DNA from: DATEOR01 sp963841425
GTDB taxonomy: Bacteria > Actinomycetota > Thermoleophilia > Gaiellales > Gaiellaceae
Assembly (NCBI GenBank): GCA_963841425.1
Contig: CAWJCL010000005.1
Location: 1-64,000 of the forward strand
Direction of reading: 5' to 3'
Length of the DNA stretch: 64,000 nucleotides
Each line of letters begins with the position of its first letter. Positions within the stretch are counted from its first letter, which is position 1. The position numbers and the translations under genes are program-made. This document shows positions 8,256 to 16,459 of this stretch, in pieces. The notes under the pieces were generated by a model. It saw only the letters and a list, made by a program, of their open reading frames with translations, did not search any database and was not told the DNA's origin.

Positions 8256-9167
8256 CTACTCGACCGGCCGGCCCATCTCCTGGGCGATCTCGGCGAGGCG
8301 CGCGAGGCGTTTCTCGAGCGGCGGGTGCGTGGCGAAGAGCTCGCCGACCGACGACTTCACGTTCGTCGGAATGATGAAGAAGGCGTTCATCCCCTCGACC
8401 TCGCGCAGGTCGCGCTGCGGAATGCGGACCATGTCGCTCGCGATCTTCTGCAGCGCGCTCATCAGCTGCTCAGGCGCGCCGGTCAGGAGCGCCGCCCCGC
8501 GGTCCGCGGCGTACTCGCGGTAGCGGGAGATCGTCCGGATGAGGACGAAGCTGATGATGTACGTCGCGATCGAGACGAGGAAGATGATCAGCCAGGCCGG
8601 GGCCCCGCCGTCGCGGTTGCGGCCGCCGCCGCTGAACATGCCGCCGTAGAGGCCGACGCGGGTGAGCAGCGCAGCGAGCATGGCGAAGAAGCTCGCCAGC
8701 GTCATGACGAGGACGTCGCGGTTGGCCACGTGCGAGAGCTCGTGGGCGAGCACGCCCTCGATCTCCTGCGGCTCGAGCCGCCGCCAGAGGCCCTCGGTGA
8801 CCGCGACCGCAGCGTGCTTCGGGCTACGCCCGGTCGCGAACGCGTTGGGCACGTCGGTCGGGATGATGGCCACCCTCGGCTTGGGCAGGTCGGCCATCGC
8901 ACAGAGGCGCTCGACCATCGCATGGAGCTCGGGCGCCTGTTCCGGGGCGACCACCTTCGCGCCCGAGGCGGCGAGGGCGATCTTGTCCGAGGTGAAGTAC
9001 TGGAAGAACGCGAGCCCGACGACGATGAGCACCATCGGCACGAGCCCGACGTTCAGGACGTTGAAGAGGACGACCGCGAAGACGACGTAGAGGAGCCCCA
9101 GGAGGAAGGTCGTCAGGAGCATCCGCGCAGACAGGCCGGCGTCCCGTCCATAGGCCTTGCGTTGCAT
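8256..9167 (-). CDS. htpX: membrane zinc metalloprotease HtpX
   Basis: A 303-residue M48 protease. Two N-terminal membrane spans, zinc motif HELSH (in GVLAHELSHVANRD), two further spans, and the third zinc ligand in the SRYREYAADRGAA segment. HtpX degrades misfolded membrane proteins on the cytoplasmic side of the membrane and is part of envelope stress responses. It is transcribed with pspAB and diverges from the 9221 gene across 53 bp. Confidence 0.95.
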   Translation of the reverse strand: MQRKAYGRDAGLSARMLLTTFLLGLLYVVFAVVLFNVLNVGLVPMVLIVVGLAFFQYFTSDKIALAASGAKVVAPEQAPELHAMVERLCAMADLPKPRVAIIPTDVPNAFATGRSPKHAAVAVTEGLWRRLEPQEIEGVLAHELSHVANRDVLVMTLASFFAMLAALLTRVGLYGGMFSGGGRNRDGGAPAWLIIFLVSIATYIISFVLIRTISRYREYAADRGAALLTGAPEQLMSALQKIASDMVRIPQRDLREVEGMNAFFIIPTNVKSSVGELFATHPPLEKRLARLAEIAQEMGRPVE

Positions 9168-9220
9168 GGTGAAAAGTGTACCCAGGGGGTGTCGCCGCCC
9201 GGCGCACCTAGAGTTCGCCC

Positions 9221-10774
9221 ATGGCCCGTGCAGCCATGCTCGCGCTCATCCTCTTCGCGCTCCTGGCTGCGAATGCGCACGCGGCGCAGACTCTCTTCGT
9301 CTTCACGACGGACGAGCAGTTGTCGCCGAGCCCCGGTGACGCCGTGGGACTGCTTGTCCCGGGCGCCGGGCCGGAGACGAGCCGTGAGCAGGCGCTTGCC
9401 GCGCTCGTCCGCGGACAGGTGCGCAACTCCCTCCGCGGGGACTCGCCCGAAGGCAAGCCGCTGATCAGGGTCACACCGCCCTTCAACAGGCCAGGGCCCT
9501 TCCTCGACTACATCATCGTCCAGCTCCCACCGGCCGGGACGCAGCCGAACGACAAGCGCTACCCCGTGCTCGTCCATGCCCCCGGCTACAGCGGGATCCT
9601 CACCTCTGACTCGACGCGCATCCCGGGCCTCGTCTCGATCGCCGATATCGCGCCGACCGCGCTCGGCCAGGACGGCGCGCTCGGCTCCCAGCCGGACTCC
9701 AATCCCGCTGCGACGCTTGCCGCTCTCGACAAGCGAATCGACGGGCACAACGAGTCGCGCGTGCCCGCGGGACTCACGGCCGGCGTCATCCTCCTCGTCC
9801 TCGCCCTGCTCTGGCCCAGAGCCGGGTTGCTCGGATTCGGTGCCGCGCTGATCGCGAACCTCGCGCTCGGGGTGGCCGAGGTCTCCTCGTTCTGGCCGAC
9901 ACTGATCGTCATCGGGCTCGCGGCAGCCTCGGGGTGGCTGCTCGCGCTCGTCCTCCGCTCCGAGTTCGCCGTCGGGCTCTTTCTCGCCGGAATCGTGATC
10001 GCCTACCTCGTCGCGCTCGGGGCCGATGGGAGCGCTGTCGCGCTCTCGTCGTTCGGGCCGAGCCAAAACTCCCGCTTCTACGGGCTCTCGAACTTCCTCG
10101 AGACGATGCTGCTCGTCCCTGCGCTCGGCGGTGCCGTCTACCTCTGGCGGCGCCTGGGCTGGGCGGCGTTCGCGGGAATGGCGCTGATCAGCTTCGTGAT
10201 GGTGGCCGGAAACCGGTTCGGGGCCGACGGAGGAGGCGCGATCGTCCTCGCCGTCGCCTTCCCACTCCTCGCGATCCTGCTTGCGGGCCTGCGGGGAAGG
10301 CGGCTCGTCCTCGCGGCCGGCACGGCCTTGGCCGTCGCGGCGGGCCTCGTCGCCCTCGACGCCGTGACGGGGCCTGAGAGTCACGTGTCGCGGGCGCTCG
10401 ACTCGGGCCCGTCCGGGCTCGCGGCCGACCTCCGCGACCGCGTCGAGCTCTCGTGGGACCGCGTCTCACAGCAGGCAGACACTGCCGCGGTCGTGGCCGT
10501 CTGCCTGCCGGTGATCGTGCTGCTCGTCGTCCGCCTCCTCCGCTCGGACGCGCCGCTCGAGCAACGGGCGCTGCCGCTTGCGTATGCAGCGGCGCTTGCG
10601 ACCTCGCTCGTCGTCAACGACTCGCCCAACGACGTCCTCACCGCCGGTTTGGTGGGGTATGTCGTGGTCGAGGCCGTTATGCTTCGCGACCGATGCGCCG
10701 CGCTGTCGCCGTCTCCGGGATCCTCGCCGGGCTCGCCATCCTCGCTGCGGGCTGCGGCTCCGCCACGGTCGTGA
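9221..10774 (+). CDS. multi-pass membrane protein with extracytoplasmic N-terminal domain
   Basis: A 517-residue protein of no recognised family. It has a signal-like N-terminus (MARAAMLALILFALLAANAHA), an extracytoplasmic region to about residue 180 that loosely resembles alkaline-phosphatase-type domains (YPVLVHAPGYSGILTSDSTRIPGLVSIADIAPT), then roughly ten hydrophobic spans. A substrate cannot be proposed. Its last 82 bp overlap the start of the cytochrome gene in another frame, which suggests translational coupling or an extended C-terminus. Confidence 0.8.
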   Translation: MARAAMLALILFALLAANAHAAQTLFVFTTDEQLSPSPGDAVGLLVPGAGPETSREQALAALVRGQVRNSLRGDSPEGKPLIRVTPPFNRPGPFLDYIIVQLPPAGTQPNDKRYPVLVHAPGYSGILTSDSTRIPGLVSIADIAPTALGQDGALGSQPDSNPAATLAALDKRIDGHNESRVPAGLTAGVILLVLALLWPRAGLLGFGAALIANLALGVAEVSSFWPTLIVIGLAAASGWLLALVLRSEFAVGLFLAGIVIAYLVALGADGSAVALSSFGPSQNSRFYGLSNFLETMLLVPALGGAVYLWRRLGWAAFAGMALISFVMVAGNRFGADGGGAIVLAVAFPLLAILLAGLRGRRLVLAAGTALAVAAGLVALDAVTGPESHVSRALDSGPSGLAADLRDRVELSWDRVSQQADTAAVVAVCLPVIVLLVVRLLRSDAPLEQRALPLAYAAALATSLVVNDSPNDVLTAGLVGYVVVEAVMLRDRCAALSPSPGSSPGSPSSLRAAAPPRS

Positions 10775-11118
10775 GCCCGACTGCGGAGACGGTCGAAGGC
10801 GCCCTCCCGACGGAGCCCACGCAAACGGTGAACACGAGCCAGGGCGACCCGGCCGCGGGCAAGGAAGTCTTCACGTCTGCGGGCTGCGCCGGCTGCCACA
10901 CCTTCAAGGCCGCCGGCTCGTCCGCGACGATCGGTCCGGACCTCGACACCGCCCTGCAAGGGAAGGACGCGGCCTTCGTGCTCGAGTCGATCGTCGACCC
11001 GAACAAGGAAATCGCGCCCGGCTTCCAGGCGAACATCATGCCGAGCACGTTCGGCGAGTCGCTCTCCGACAAGCAGCTCGCCGACCTCGTCGCCTTCCTG
11101 ACGCAGCCGTCGAGCTGA
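10693..11118 (+). CDS. c-type cytochrome lipoprotein
   Basis: A 141-residue lipoprotein with lipobox LAAGC near residue 21, a Thr/Glu-rich linker, and one haem motif CAGCH. The C-terminal part contains a probable Met ligand in NIMPSTFGE and the helix LSDKQLADLVAFL. It is a monohaem electron carrier anchored on the outer face of the membrane. It is a paralogue of the cytochrome at 37006-37590. It starts inside the upstream membrane gene and its stop touches the following HAD gene region. Confidence 0.9.
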   Translation: MRRAVAVSGILAGLAILAAGCGSATVVSPTAETVEGALPTEPTQTVNTSQGDPAAGKEVFTSAGCAGCHTFKAAGSSATIGPDLDTALQGKDAAFVLESIVDPNKEIAPGFQANIMPSTFGESLSDKQLADLVAFLTQPSS

Positions 11119-11150
11119 CACTGCCACCGGGCTTCCCGCGGGACGTCGAG

Positions 11151-11942
11151 GTGCTCGCCTGCGACCTCGACCGCACGCTGATCGCCAAGGACGGCATGCT
11201 GCCTGCGCGAACCGAGGCGGCGATCCGCGCTGTCCGCGCGGCCGGGATCCGCGTCGTCATCGCCACCGGGCGCATGTTCGTCTCGGTGCGTCCGTACGTC
11301 CTTCAGGCAGGGATCGACGACCCGGTCGTCTGCTACCAGGGCGCGGTCGTCGCCGAGCCGGAGACCGGCCGCTGGCTCCGCCACGAGCCGATCCCCGTCG
11401 CCCTCGCGAAGGAGGCGATCGAGGCGATCGTCGGCGAGAGCTTCCACTGCAACGTCTACGTGGACGACGAGCTCTTCGTCGGCAGGGTCACCCCCGAGGC
11501 CCGCGCCTACGCGGACTTCCAGGGCCTCGTCATCCACGAGGTGGGCGACCTCGCCGCGTGGCTCGAGAAGCCGGCGACGAAGGTGGTCTCGGTCGGTGAG
11601 CCAGAGCTTCTCGACGGGCTCGAGGCGCGCCTGAAAGAGCGCTTCGCCGACCGCCTCTACATCTCGAAGTCCCTGCCCTTCTTCCTGGAGATCGCGAGCC
11701 CGAAGGTGACGAAGGGCTCCGGTCTCCAGTTCCTGGCCGAGCACATCGGGTTCTCGCCGGAGCGGACGGTCGCCTTCGGGGACGGCGAGAACGACCTCGA
11801 GCTCCTCGAATGGGCCGGCTTCGGGATCGCCGTGGCCAACGCCCACGAGCGCCTCATCGGGATCGCCGACTACGTGTGCCCGCCGGTCACCGAGGAGGGA
11901 GTCGCCCAGGTCATCGAAGCCGTCCTACAATCGCGCGCATGA
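11151..11942 (+). CDS. Cof-type HAD phosphatase
   Basis: A HAD-superfamily hydrolase with motif I CDLDRTL, motif II VVIATGR, a cap domain, the Lys of motif III (SPKVTKGSG) and motif IV FGDGENDLELL. The Cof group dephosphorylates sugar phosphates and related metabolites. GTG 11151 gives 263 residues and starts only three residues before motif I. An in-frame CTG at 11115 overlaps the cytochrome stop (CTGA) and would add a 12-residue lead. The serS start overlaps this gene's stop by 4 bp. Confidence 0.85.
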   Translation: MLACDLDRTLIAKDGMLPARTEAAIRAVRAAGIRVVIATGRMFVSVRPYVLQAGIDDPVVCYQGAVVAEPETGRWLRHEPIPVALAKEAIEAIVGESFHCNVYVDDELFVGRVTPEARAYADFQGLVIHEVGDLAAWLEKPATKVVSVGEPELLDGLEARLKERFADRLYISKSLPFFLEIASPKVTKGSGLQFLAEHIGFSPERTVAFGDGENDLELLEWAGFGIAVANAHERLIGIADYVCPPVTEEGVAQVIEAVLQSRA

Positions 11943-13147
11943 TCGACGTCCGCGCCGCCCGCGCCGACCCCGAGACCTGGCGCGCGGCGCTTGCGCGCAA
12001 GGGCGCGGCCGAGATCTTCGACGAGTTTCTGCAGGCGGACGAGACCTGGCGCGCCGCAAACACGCGCGTGGACGAGTTCCGCGCCGCGCGCAAGCCGGCC
12101 GGGCAGGGCAAGCCCTCTCCGAAGGAGATCGAGGGCCTGAACGCGCTCAAGGAGGAGTTGAAGGCGGCCGAGGCGGCGCTCGCGGGGGCGGCCGCGAAGC
12201 GCGACGAGCTCCTCACCCGTATCCCGAATCCGCCCGACCCGGCCGCGCCCGACGGCTTCACCGAGGAGGACGCGGTCGAGGTGCGCCGGTCCGGCGATCC
12301 GCCTCGGCTCGGCTTCGAGCCGCGCGACCACCTGGAGCTCGGCGAGATCGACATGGAGCGCGGATCGAAGGTCTCGGGATCGCGCTTCGCGTACCGCCTG
12401 GGCGACGCGGCGCTTGCCGAGCTCGCGCTCTACCGCTTCGCCCTCGACCGGCTGGCGAAGAAGGGCTTCACGCCCGTCCTCCCGCCCGTGCTCGTGCGCG
12501 AGGCGGCGATGTACGGAACCGGGTTCCTCCCGACCGACGAGGTCAACATCTACCGAATCGAGCGGGACGACCTCTACCTGACGGGGACCTCCGAGGTCGC
12601 GCTCGCCGCGTACCACATGGCAGAGGAGCTCGACCCGGCCTCGCTCCCGCATCGCTACGCCGGGTACTCGACGTGCTTCCGCCGCGAAGCGGGTGCGGCC
12701 GGCAAGGACACGCGCGGAATGTTCCGGGTCCATCAGTTCGACAAGGTGGAGATGTTCGTGTTTTGCCTCCCCGAGGAGTCGGCGGAGGAGCACGAGCGCC
12801 TGCTCGCGCTCGAAGAGGAGCTCGTCCAGGAGCTCGAGGTTCCCTACCGAATCGTCAACGTCGCCGCGGGCGACCTCGGCGCCGGAGCCACGAAGAAGTA
12901 CGACATCGAAGCGTGGTTCCCGAGCCAGGAGCGCTACCGCGAGATCACCTCGACCTCGAACACGACCGACTTTCAGGCGCGGCGCCTGGGTGTCCGCTAC
13001 CGGACGGAGAGCGCGCTCGAGCCCGTGCACACGCTGAACGGGACGGCGGTGACCGCCCGCGTCCTGCTCGCGATCATGGAGAACACCCAGGACGCGGAGG
13101 GCAACTGGAGCGCGCCGGCCGCGCTGAAGGAGTTCGGGGCCCCGTAG
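11939..13147 (+). CDS. serS: seryl-tRNA synthetase
   Basis: A 402-residue class II synthetase. It has the N-terminal long-helix arm (about residues 25-100, charged coiled coil), motif 2 CFRREAGAAGKDTRGMFRVHQFDKVE, the serine-binding TGTSEVALAAYH and motif 3 LNGTAVTARVLLAIMENTQ. It charges tRNA-Ser and probably tRNA-Sec. ATG 11939 overlaps the upstream HAD stop. All four tRNA-Ser isoacceptors are encoded within the next 24 kb. Confidence 0.97.
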   Translation: MIDVRAARADPETWRAALARKGAAEIFDEFLQADETWRAANTRVDEFRAARKPAGQGKPSPKEIEGLNALKEELKAAEAALAGAAAKRDELLTRIPNPPDPAAPDGFTEEDAVEVRRSGDPPRLGFEPRDHLELGEIDMERGSKVSGSRFAYRLGDAALAELALYRFALDRLAKKGFTPVLPPVLVREAAMYGTGFLPTDEVNIYRIERDDLYLTGTSEVALAAYHMAEELDPASLPHRYAGYSTCFRREAGAAGKDTRGMFRVHQFDKVEMFVFCLPEESAEEHERLLALEEELVQELEVPYRIVNVAAGDLGAGATKKYDIEAWFPSQERYREITSTSNTTDFQARRLGVRYRTESALEPVHTLNGTAVTARVLLAIMENTQDAEGNWSAPAALKEFGAP

Positions 13148-14061
13148 CGGTCTCGCGCAAGCTCATCCTCGCGGCGGCGCAAAGCCCGCGCGTGCAGTCG
13201 TTCGTGGGCAAGCACGGCATGCGGCTCGGAGCCGCGCGCTTCGTCGCCGGCGAGACTCTTGACGAGTGTGTCGCCGTCCTGCGGCGCCTGAACGAGCACG
13301 GCCTCCACGCGAACACGACCATCCTCGGCGAGGACGTCGCGGACGAGAGCGAGGCGCGGGCGGTCGCGGCCGAGTACGAGGGCGTCCTCGAGCGCCTCCA
13401 CGACGAGGAGCTCCGCGCGAACGTCGCGCTCAAGCTCACGCATCTCGGGCTCGATCTCGGCGGGGACGTCGCCTACGAGAACGTGCGCCGGGTCGTCGAA
13501 AAGGCCGGCGCGCTCGGCAACTTCATCCGGATCGACATGGAGTACTCGGCGGTGGTGGAGAAGACGCTCGACATCTACCGGCGGCTCCGCGAGGCAGGGC
13601 TCTCGAACGTCGGCACGGTGCTCCAGTCGTACCTCTACCGGTCCGAGGACGACCTCGACTCGCTCCTGCCGCTCGAGCCGAACCTGCGCTTCGTCAAGGG
13701 CGCCTACCTCGAGCCGCCGGAGGTCGCCTATCCGGAGAAGGCAGACGTGGACGCCGCGTACGTCCGCCTCGTCGAGCGCTCCCTCCGCGAGTCCGGGTAC
13801 ACGGCGATCGCCACCCACGACGAGCGGCTCATCGAGCATGCGATCGCCTTCGCGGAGCGAGAGGGAGTCGCACGCGACCGCTTCGAGTTCCAGATGCTCT
13901 ACGGCGTGCGGCCGAAGCTCCAACTCGACCTCGCCGGGCGCGGCTACAAGATGCTCGTCGCCACGCCGTTCGGGCCGGAGTGGTTCCCGTACCTCATGCG
14001 CCGCCTGGCCGAGCGCCCTGCGAACCTCGGCTTCTTCCTCAAGAGCGCCGTACGCCGCTAG
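13144..14061 (+). CDS. proline dehydrogenase
   Basis: A PutA-type (beta-alpha)8 flavoprotein that oxidises proline to pyrroline-5-carboxylate. Landmarks are ANTTILGED, NVALKLTHLGLD, FIRIDMEYS, GTVLQSYLYRSEDD, RFVKGAYLEP, TAIATHDERLIEHA, FEFQMLYGVRP and the C-terminal LMRRLAERPANLGFFLKS. Homology reaches back to about 13144, but no ATG, GTG or TTG lies there: the codon overlapping the serS stop is GTA. The nearest normal start is GTG 13204 and would remove about 20 conserved residues, so the start is unresolved. Confidence 0.88.
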   Translation, partial: VAVSRKLILAAAQSPRVQSFVGKHGMRLGAARFVAGETLDECVAVLRRLNEHGLHANTTILGEDVADESEARAVAAEYEGVLERLHDEELRANVALKLTHLGLDLGGDVAYENVRRVVEKAGALGNFIRIDMEYSAVVEKTLDIYRRLREAGLSNVGTVLQSYLYRSEDDLDSLLPLEPNLRFVKGAYLEPPEVAYPEKADVDAAYVRLVERSLRESGYTAIATHDERLIEHAIAFAEREGVARDRFEFQMLYGVRPKLQLDLAGRGYKMLVATPFGPEWFPYLMRRLAERPANLGFFLKSAVRR

Positions 14062-14216
14062 CGCTTTCGGGCGACGGGCGCGTGCTGCCTGCCGAGGTCG
14101 AGCGCGATGGCGAGGATGAGCGTCCCCGTCCAGACGTTGACCGGGTCGAAGAGAAGCGGCTCATTGTCCCCGACAAGGTTGAAGATGAACCAGATGATGA
14201 ACCAGAGAACGGTCAC
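14058..14216 (-). CDS. small two-span membrane protein
   Basis: A 52-residue protein from GTG 14216, with GGAGG 8 bp upstream. It starts VTVLWFIIWFIFNLVGDNEP, a first membrane span ending in an acidic loop, and continues with VNVWTGTLILAIALDLG as a second short span and a basic tail. Function unknown. It overlaps the convergent proline dehydrogenase stop by 4 bp. The good ribosome-binding site and clean amphipathic layout support a real gene. Confidence 0.7.
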   Translation of the reverse strand: MTVLWFIIWFIFNLVGDNEPLLFDPVNVWTGTLILAIALDLGRQHAPVARKR

Positions 14217-14328
14217 CGAAAGCACCTCCGTGGTTGTCCGGCTCCAGTGTCATCTCCGCGTCGGTCGATGCCATCGGTGAGGACACCGGCCGGGATGCGG
14301 GAAACCCGCACGGCGTACAGTTCCTCCC

Positions 14329-14417
14329 GGCGGGGTGCCTGAGCGGTCGAAAGGGGCGGTCTTGAAAACCGTTAGGCGCCGAAAGGTGTCTCGTGGGTTC
14401 GAATCCCACCCCCGCCG
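14329..14417 (+). tRNA. tRNA-Ser (anticodon TGA)
   Basis: An 89-nt class II tRNA with acceptor GGCGGGG/CCCCGCC, anticodon loop CTTGAAA, a long variable arm (GGCGCCGAAAGGTGTC) and T-arm GTGGGTTCGAATCCCAC. Discriminator G is as expected for tRNA-Ser. It reads UCA codons. Confidence 0.96.
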
Positions 14418-14454
14418 CCTCGGCGTGCGTGATTCGCTTCGCGCTCGAACGGGA

Positions 14455-14482
14455 CCGAGGCGGCCGCCAGGGGCCGCCTCGG
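14455..14482. terminator. strong hairpin between tRNA-Ser and a convergent gene
   Basis: A perfect 11-bp stem CCGAGGCGGCC/GGCCGCCTCGG with loop GCCAGG, 38 bp after the tRNA and 10 bp from the stop of the opposing gene. It probably acts as a bidirectional terminator although there is no clear U-tract. Confidence 0.6.
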
Positions 14483-14491
14483 TCTCCGGTC

Positions 14492-14884
14492 TCAATACTG
14501 CAGGTCGTCCACCCCGTAGGTCGTGAGCGCGTACACCACGATCAGGTTCAGCGTGATCAAAAGGATGCTCGCGAGCGGGTAGCTGAAGATCCAGAAGATG
14601 TTCAGCACCGCGCCGATGCAGCCCACGAAGATGCCGACACCGAAGGCCCAGGCCGCCCGCTGGAAGATGAAGGCGCCTGTCACGATCAGGCCGATGCCGA
14701 GGATGAGGTAGAGCCAGCCCCACGCCTCGAGGTTGTTGTTCCAGAAGAGTGCGTCGACGGCAGTGTCCTGCGTCCGGATCGCCCACAGGCCGTCGAGGAA
14801 CTGCATCGTCCCCGCGACGATGAGGAGGATCGCGGCGAAGCCGACCCATCCACGCCCCGGGCGCGTCCTGGTGGTGGTCGTCAT
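14492..14884 (-). CDS. DUF7144-like four-span membrane protein
   Basis: A 130-residue protein with a basic start (MTTTTRTRPGRGW) and four hydrophobic spans: GFAAILLIVAGTMQFLDGLWAI, WGWLYLILGIGLIVTGAFI, AFGVGIFVGCIGAVLNIFWIF and LASILLITLNLIVVYALTTYG. It matches the common actinobacterial DUF7144-type small membrane protein. Function unknown. Confidence 0.8.
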   Translation of the reverse strand: MTTTTRTRPGRGWVGFAAILLIVAGTMQFLDGLWAIRTQDTAVDALFWNNNLEAWGWLYLILGIGLIVTGAFIFQRAAWAFGVGIFVGCIGAVLNIFWIFSYPLASILLITLNLIVVYALTTYGVDDLQY

Positions 14885-14986
14885 GCATGCTCCTTTCGTC
14901 GCCTACCGACCCCGATGGCACAAATCTTCTGCACCGGGCCGGACGGAGCGACGCCAGGCATACGCGAGGCGGCGACGCGCAGGCGA

Positions 14987-15010
14987 AGCGGCCCGCCGGA
15001 GCGGGCCGCT
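14987..15010. terminator. hairpin terminator candidate
   Basis: Perfect stem AGCGGCCCGC/GCGGGCCGCT around CGGA, just downstream of the permease-like fragment on the minus strand. Confidence 0.6.
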
Positions 15011-15035
15011 CTCGGATGAGGCTCGGGGCAGGGGC

Positions 15036-15243
15036 CTAGGTGGCCGTCGGAGCGGTGATCGCTGACGCATACGCACGCCGCCGAGCACGTAGTAGACCCG
15101 CCGCCGACGAGCGCGGCGCCGAGCCAGGAGATGTCGGTGTTGTCGAGCGCCTTCGCGATCGGTCCCTGCATCTCCGGCCGCACGCCGAACTCGAACAGCC
15201 AGCCGGCGACGAGGCCGAGGGCGAGCGCGATGACGGCCGCCAT
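15036..15243 (-). pseudogene. C-terminal fragment of an NCS1-type permease, frameshifted
   Basis: The minus strand starts MAAVIALALGLVAGWLFEFG, then VRPEMQGPIAKALDNTDISWLGAALVGGG. This resembles the last two membrane spans of cytosine/purine (NCS1) permeases. About 45 residues in, the frame turns into Cys/Ser-rich sequence and would run through the hairpin at 14987-15010. In the next frame it continues VYYVLGGVRMR, as expected for the second span. No other permease part lies upstream; the sigma factor gene begins 67 bp away. Read as a decayed gene end. The family assignment is tentative. Confidence 0.45.
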
Positions 15244-15310
15244 GTTCCGCGAAGGACGTGAGAGACGATCACGTTCGCTGCGAAAGCCCGACTAGGTGTG
15301 GGTCCCACAA

Positions 15311-16366
15311 CTAGGCGGCGCGGAGGGCTTCGATCTCGCGCTGCACGGCGAGGCGCTCGAGGGCGTCGGCCTCGATCTGGCGGACGCGCTCGCGCGTGAC
15401 GCCGAGGCGCCGGCCGATCTCCTCGAGCGACGCGGGCTCGATGTCGCCGTTCAGGCCGTAGCGGAGCTTGACGACGTCGCGCTCGCGCTCCGGGAGCTGG
15501 GCGACCGCACGGCGCAGAACGTCCATGTCGAGGCTGACCGTTACCTCCTCCTCGGGCCCGGCCTCCTCGCCCGCCATGAGCTCGCCGAGCGAAGTCTCCG
15601 AGTCGGCCATGGGCCGGTCGAGGCTCGTGACCGCACGGGCGGCCTCGCGCACCTCGCGCACCTGCTTCAGCGGCAGCTTGGCGGCCTTCGCCACTTCGTC
15701 GTCCGCCGGCTGCCGGCCGAGCTTCGGAGTCAGCTCGCGCTCGACGCGGGCGATCTTCTGCTCGCGCTCGACAATGTGCACGGGAATCCGGATCTCGCGC
15801 GACTTGTTCGCCACGCCGCGCTGGACGGCCTGCCGGATCCACCAGGTCGCATAGGTCGAGAACTTGTAGCCGCGGCGCCAGTCGAACTTCTCGACGGCGC
15901 GGATGAGCCCGAGGATCCCCTCCTGGATGAGGTCCAGGAGGCTGAGCCCATGGCCCTGGTACTTCTTCGCGATCGAGACGACGAGCCGCAGGTTCGAGTT
16001 GATCATGCGCTCCTTCGCCTCGCGGTCGCCGCGCTCGATGCGCTTGGCGAGCTCGACCTCTTCCTTCGCCGTCAGGAGCGGGTAGCGGCCGACCTCGTTC
16101 ATGAAGAGCTGTAGGGCGTCCGTGGTCGCGTGGGCGAGGTCTCCGTTGACGTACGTCGCCGCCGGCGCCGACTCGCGCGCGCAGGTGTCCTTGAGATCGA
16201 TGCCGCGGCGCTCGATCTCCTCGTAGAGATCCTGCACCTGCTCGTCCTCGAGGTCGAGCGTCTGGGAGACCTCGTCGACCTCCGAGTACTCGATGCAGCC
16301 GCTTTCCTCCCCGCGGTCGAGCAGGGCCTGCACTGCGGCGTCCATATGAGTCGTATCTCCGTCCAT
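15311..16366 (-). CDS. RNA polymerase sigma-70 factor, RpoD/SigA type
   Basis: A 351-residue group 1/2 sigma factor. It has a short acidic N-terminal helix region, region 1.2 (DALQLFMNEVGRYPLL), region 2 (NLRLVVSIAKKYQGHGLSLLDLIQEGILGLIRAVEKFDWRRG, KFSTYATWWIRQAV), region 3 (TPKLGRQPADDEVAKA) and region 4 with helix-turn-helix LEEIGRRLGVTRERVRQIEADALERL. The extreme C-terminus (AVQREIEALRAA) differs from the usual RpoD ending, so it may be a primary-like rather than the primary sigma factor. Start ATG 16366; divergent from the radical SAM gene. Confidence 0.93.
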   Translation of the reverse strand: MDGDTTHMDAAVQALLDRGEESGCIEYSEVDEVSQTLDLEDEQVQDLYEEIERRGIDLKDTCARESAPAATYVNGDLAHATTDALQLFMNEVGRYPLLTAKEEVELAKRIERGDREAKERMINSNLRLVVSIAKKYQGHGLSLLDLIQEGILGLIRAVEKFDWRRGYKFSTYATWWIRQAVQRGVANKSREIRIPVHIVEREQKIARVERELTPKLGRQPADDEVAKAAKLPLKQVREVREAARAVTSLDRPMADSETSLGELMAGEEAGPEEEVTVSLDMDVLRRAVAQLPERERDVVKLRYGLNGDIEPASLEEIGRRLGVTRERVRQIEADALERLAVQREIEALRAA

Positions 16367-16434
16367 GGTCGAACGAAACAGCAAGAGGCTGTACGTATCA
16401 TCCCCCAGGACGGTTGCGCCGGTCGTGGCATCGT

Positions 16435-16454
16435 ACGAACGTATGTTCTATACT
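16435..16454 (+). promoter_or_regulatory. LexA-type SOS box overlapping a -10 element
   Basis: CGAACGTATGTTCT contains GAAC-N4-GTTC, the Gram-positive/actinobacterial LexA half-site arrangement, at 16437-16448. It runs into TATACT (16449-16454), a good -10 hexamer. The ATG of the radical SAM gene is at 16460, so the transcript may be leaderless. Confidence 0.6.
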
Positions 16455-16459
16455 GGGGC

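Noticed and set aside
14881..15243. 120-residue leftward frame
   Set aside because: It reads through a perfect terminator hairpin and becomes non-membrane sequence halfway, so only the first part is kept as a remnant.
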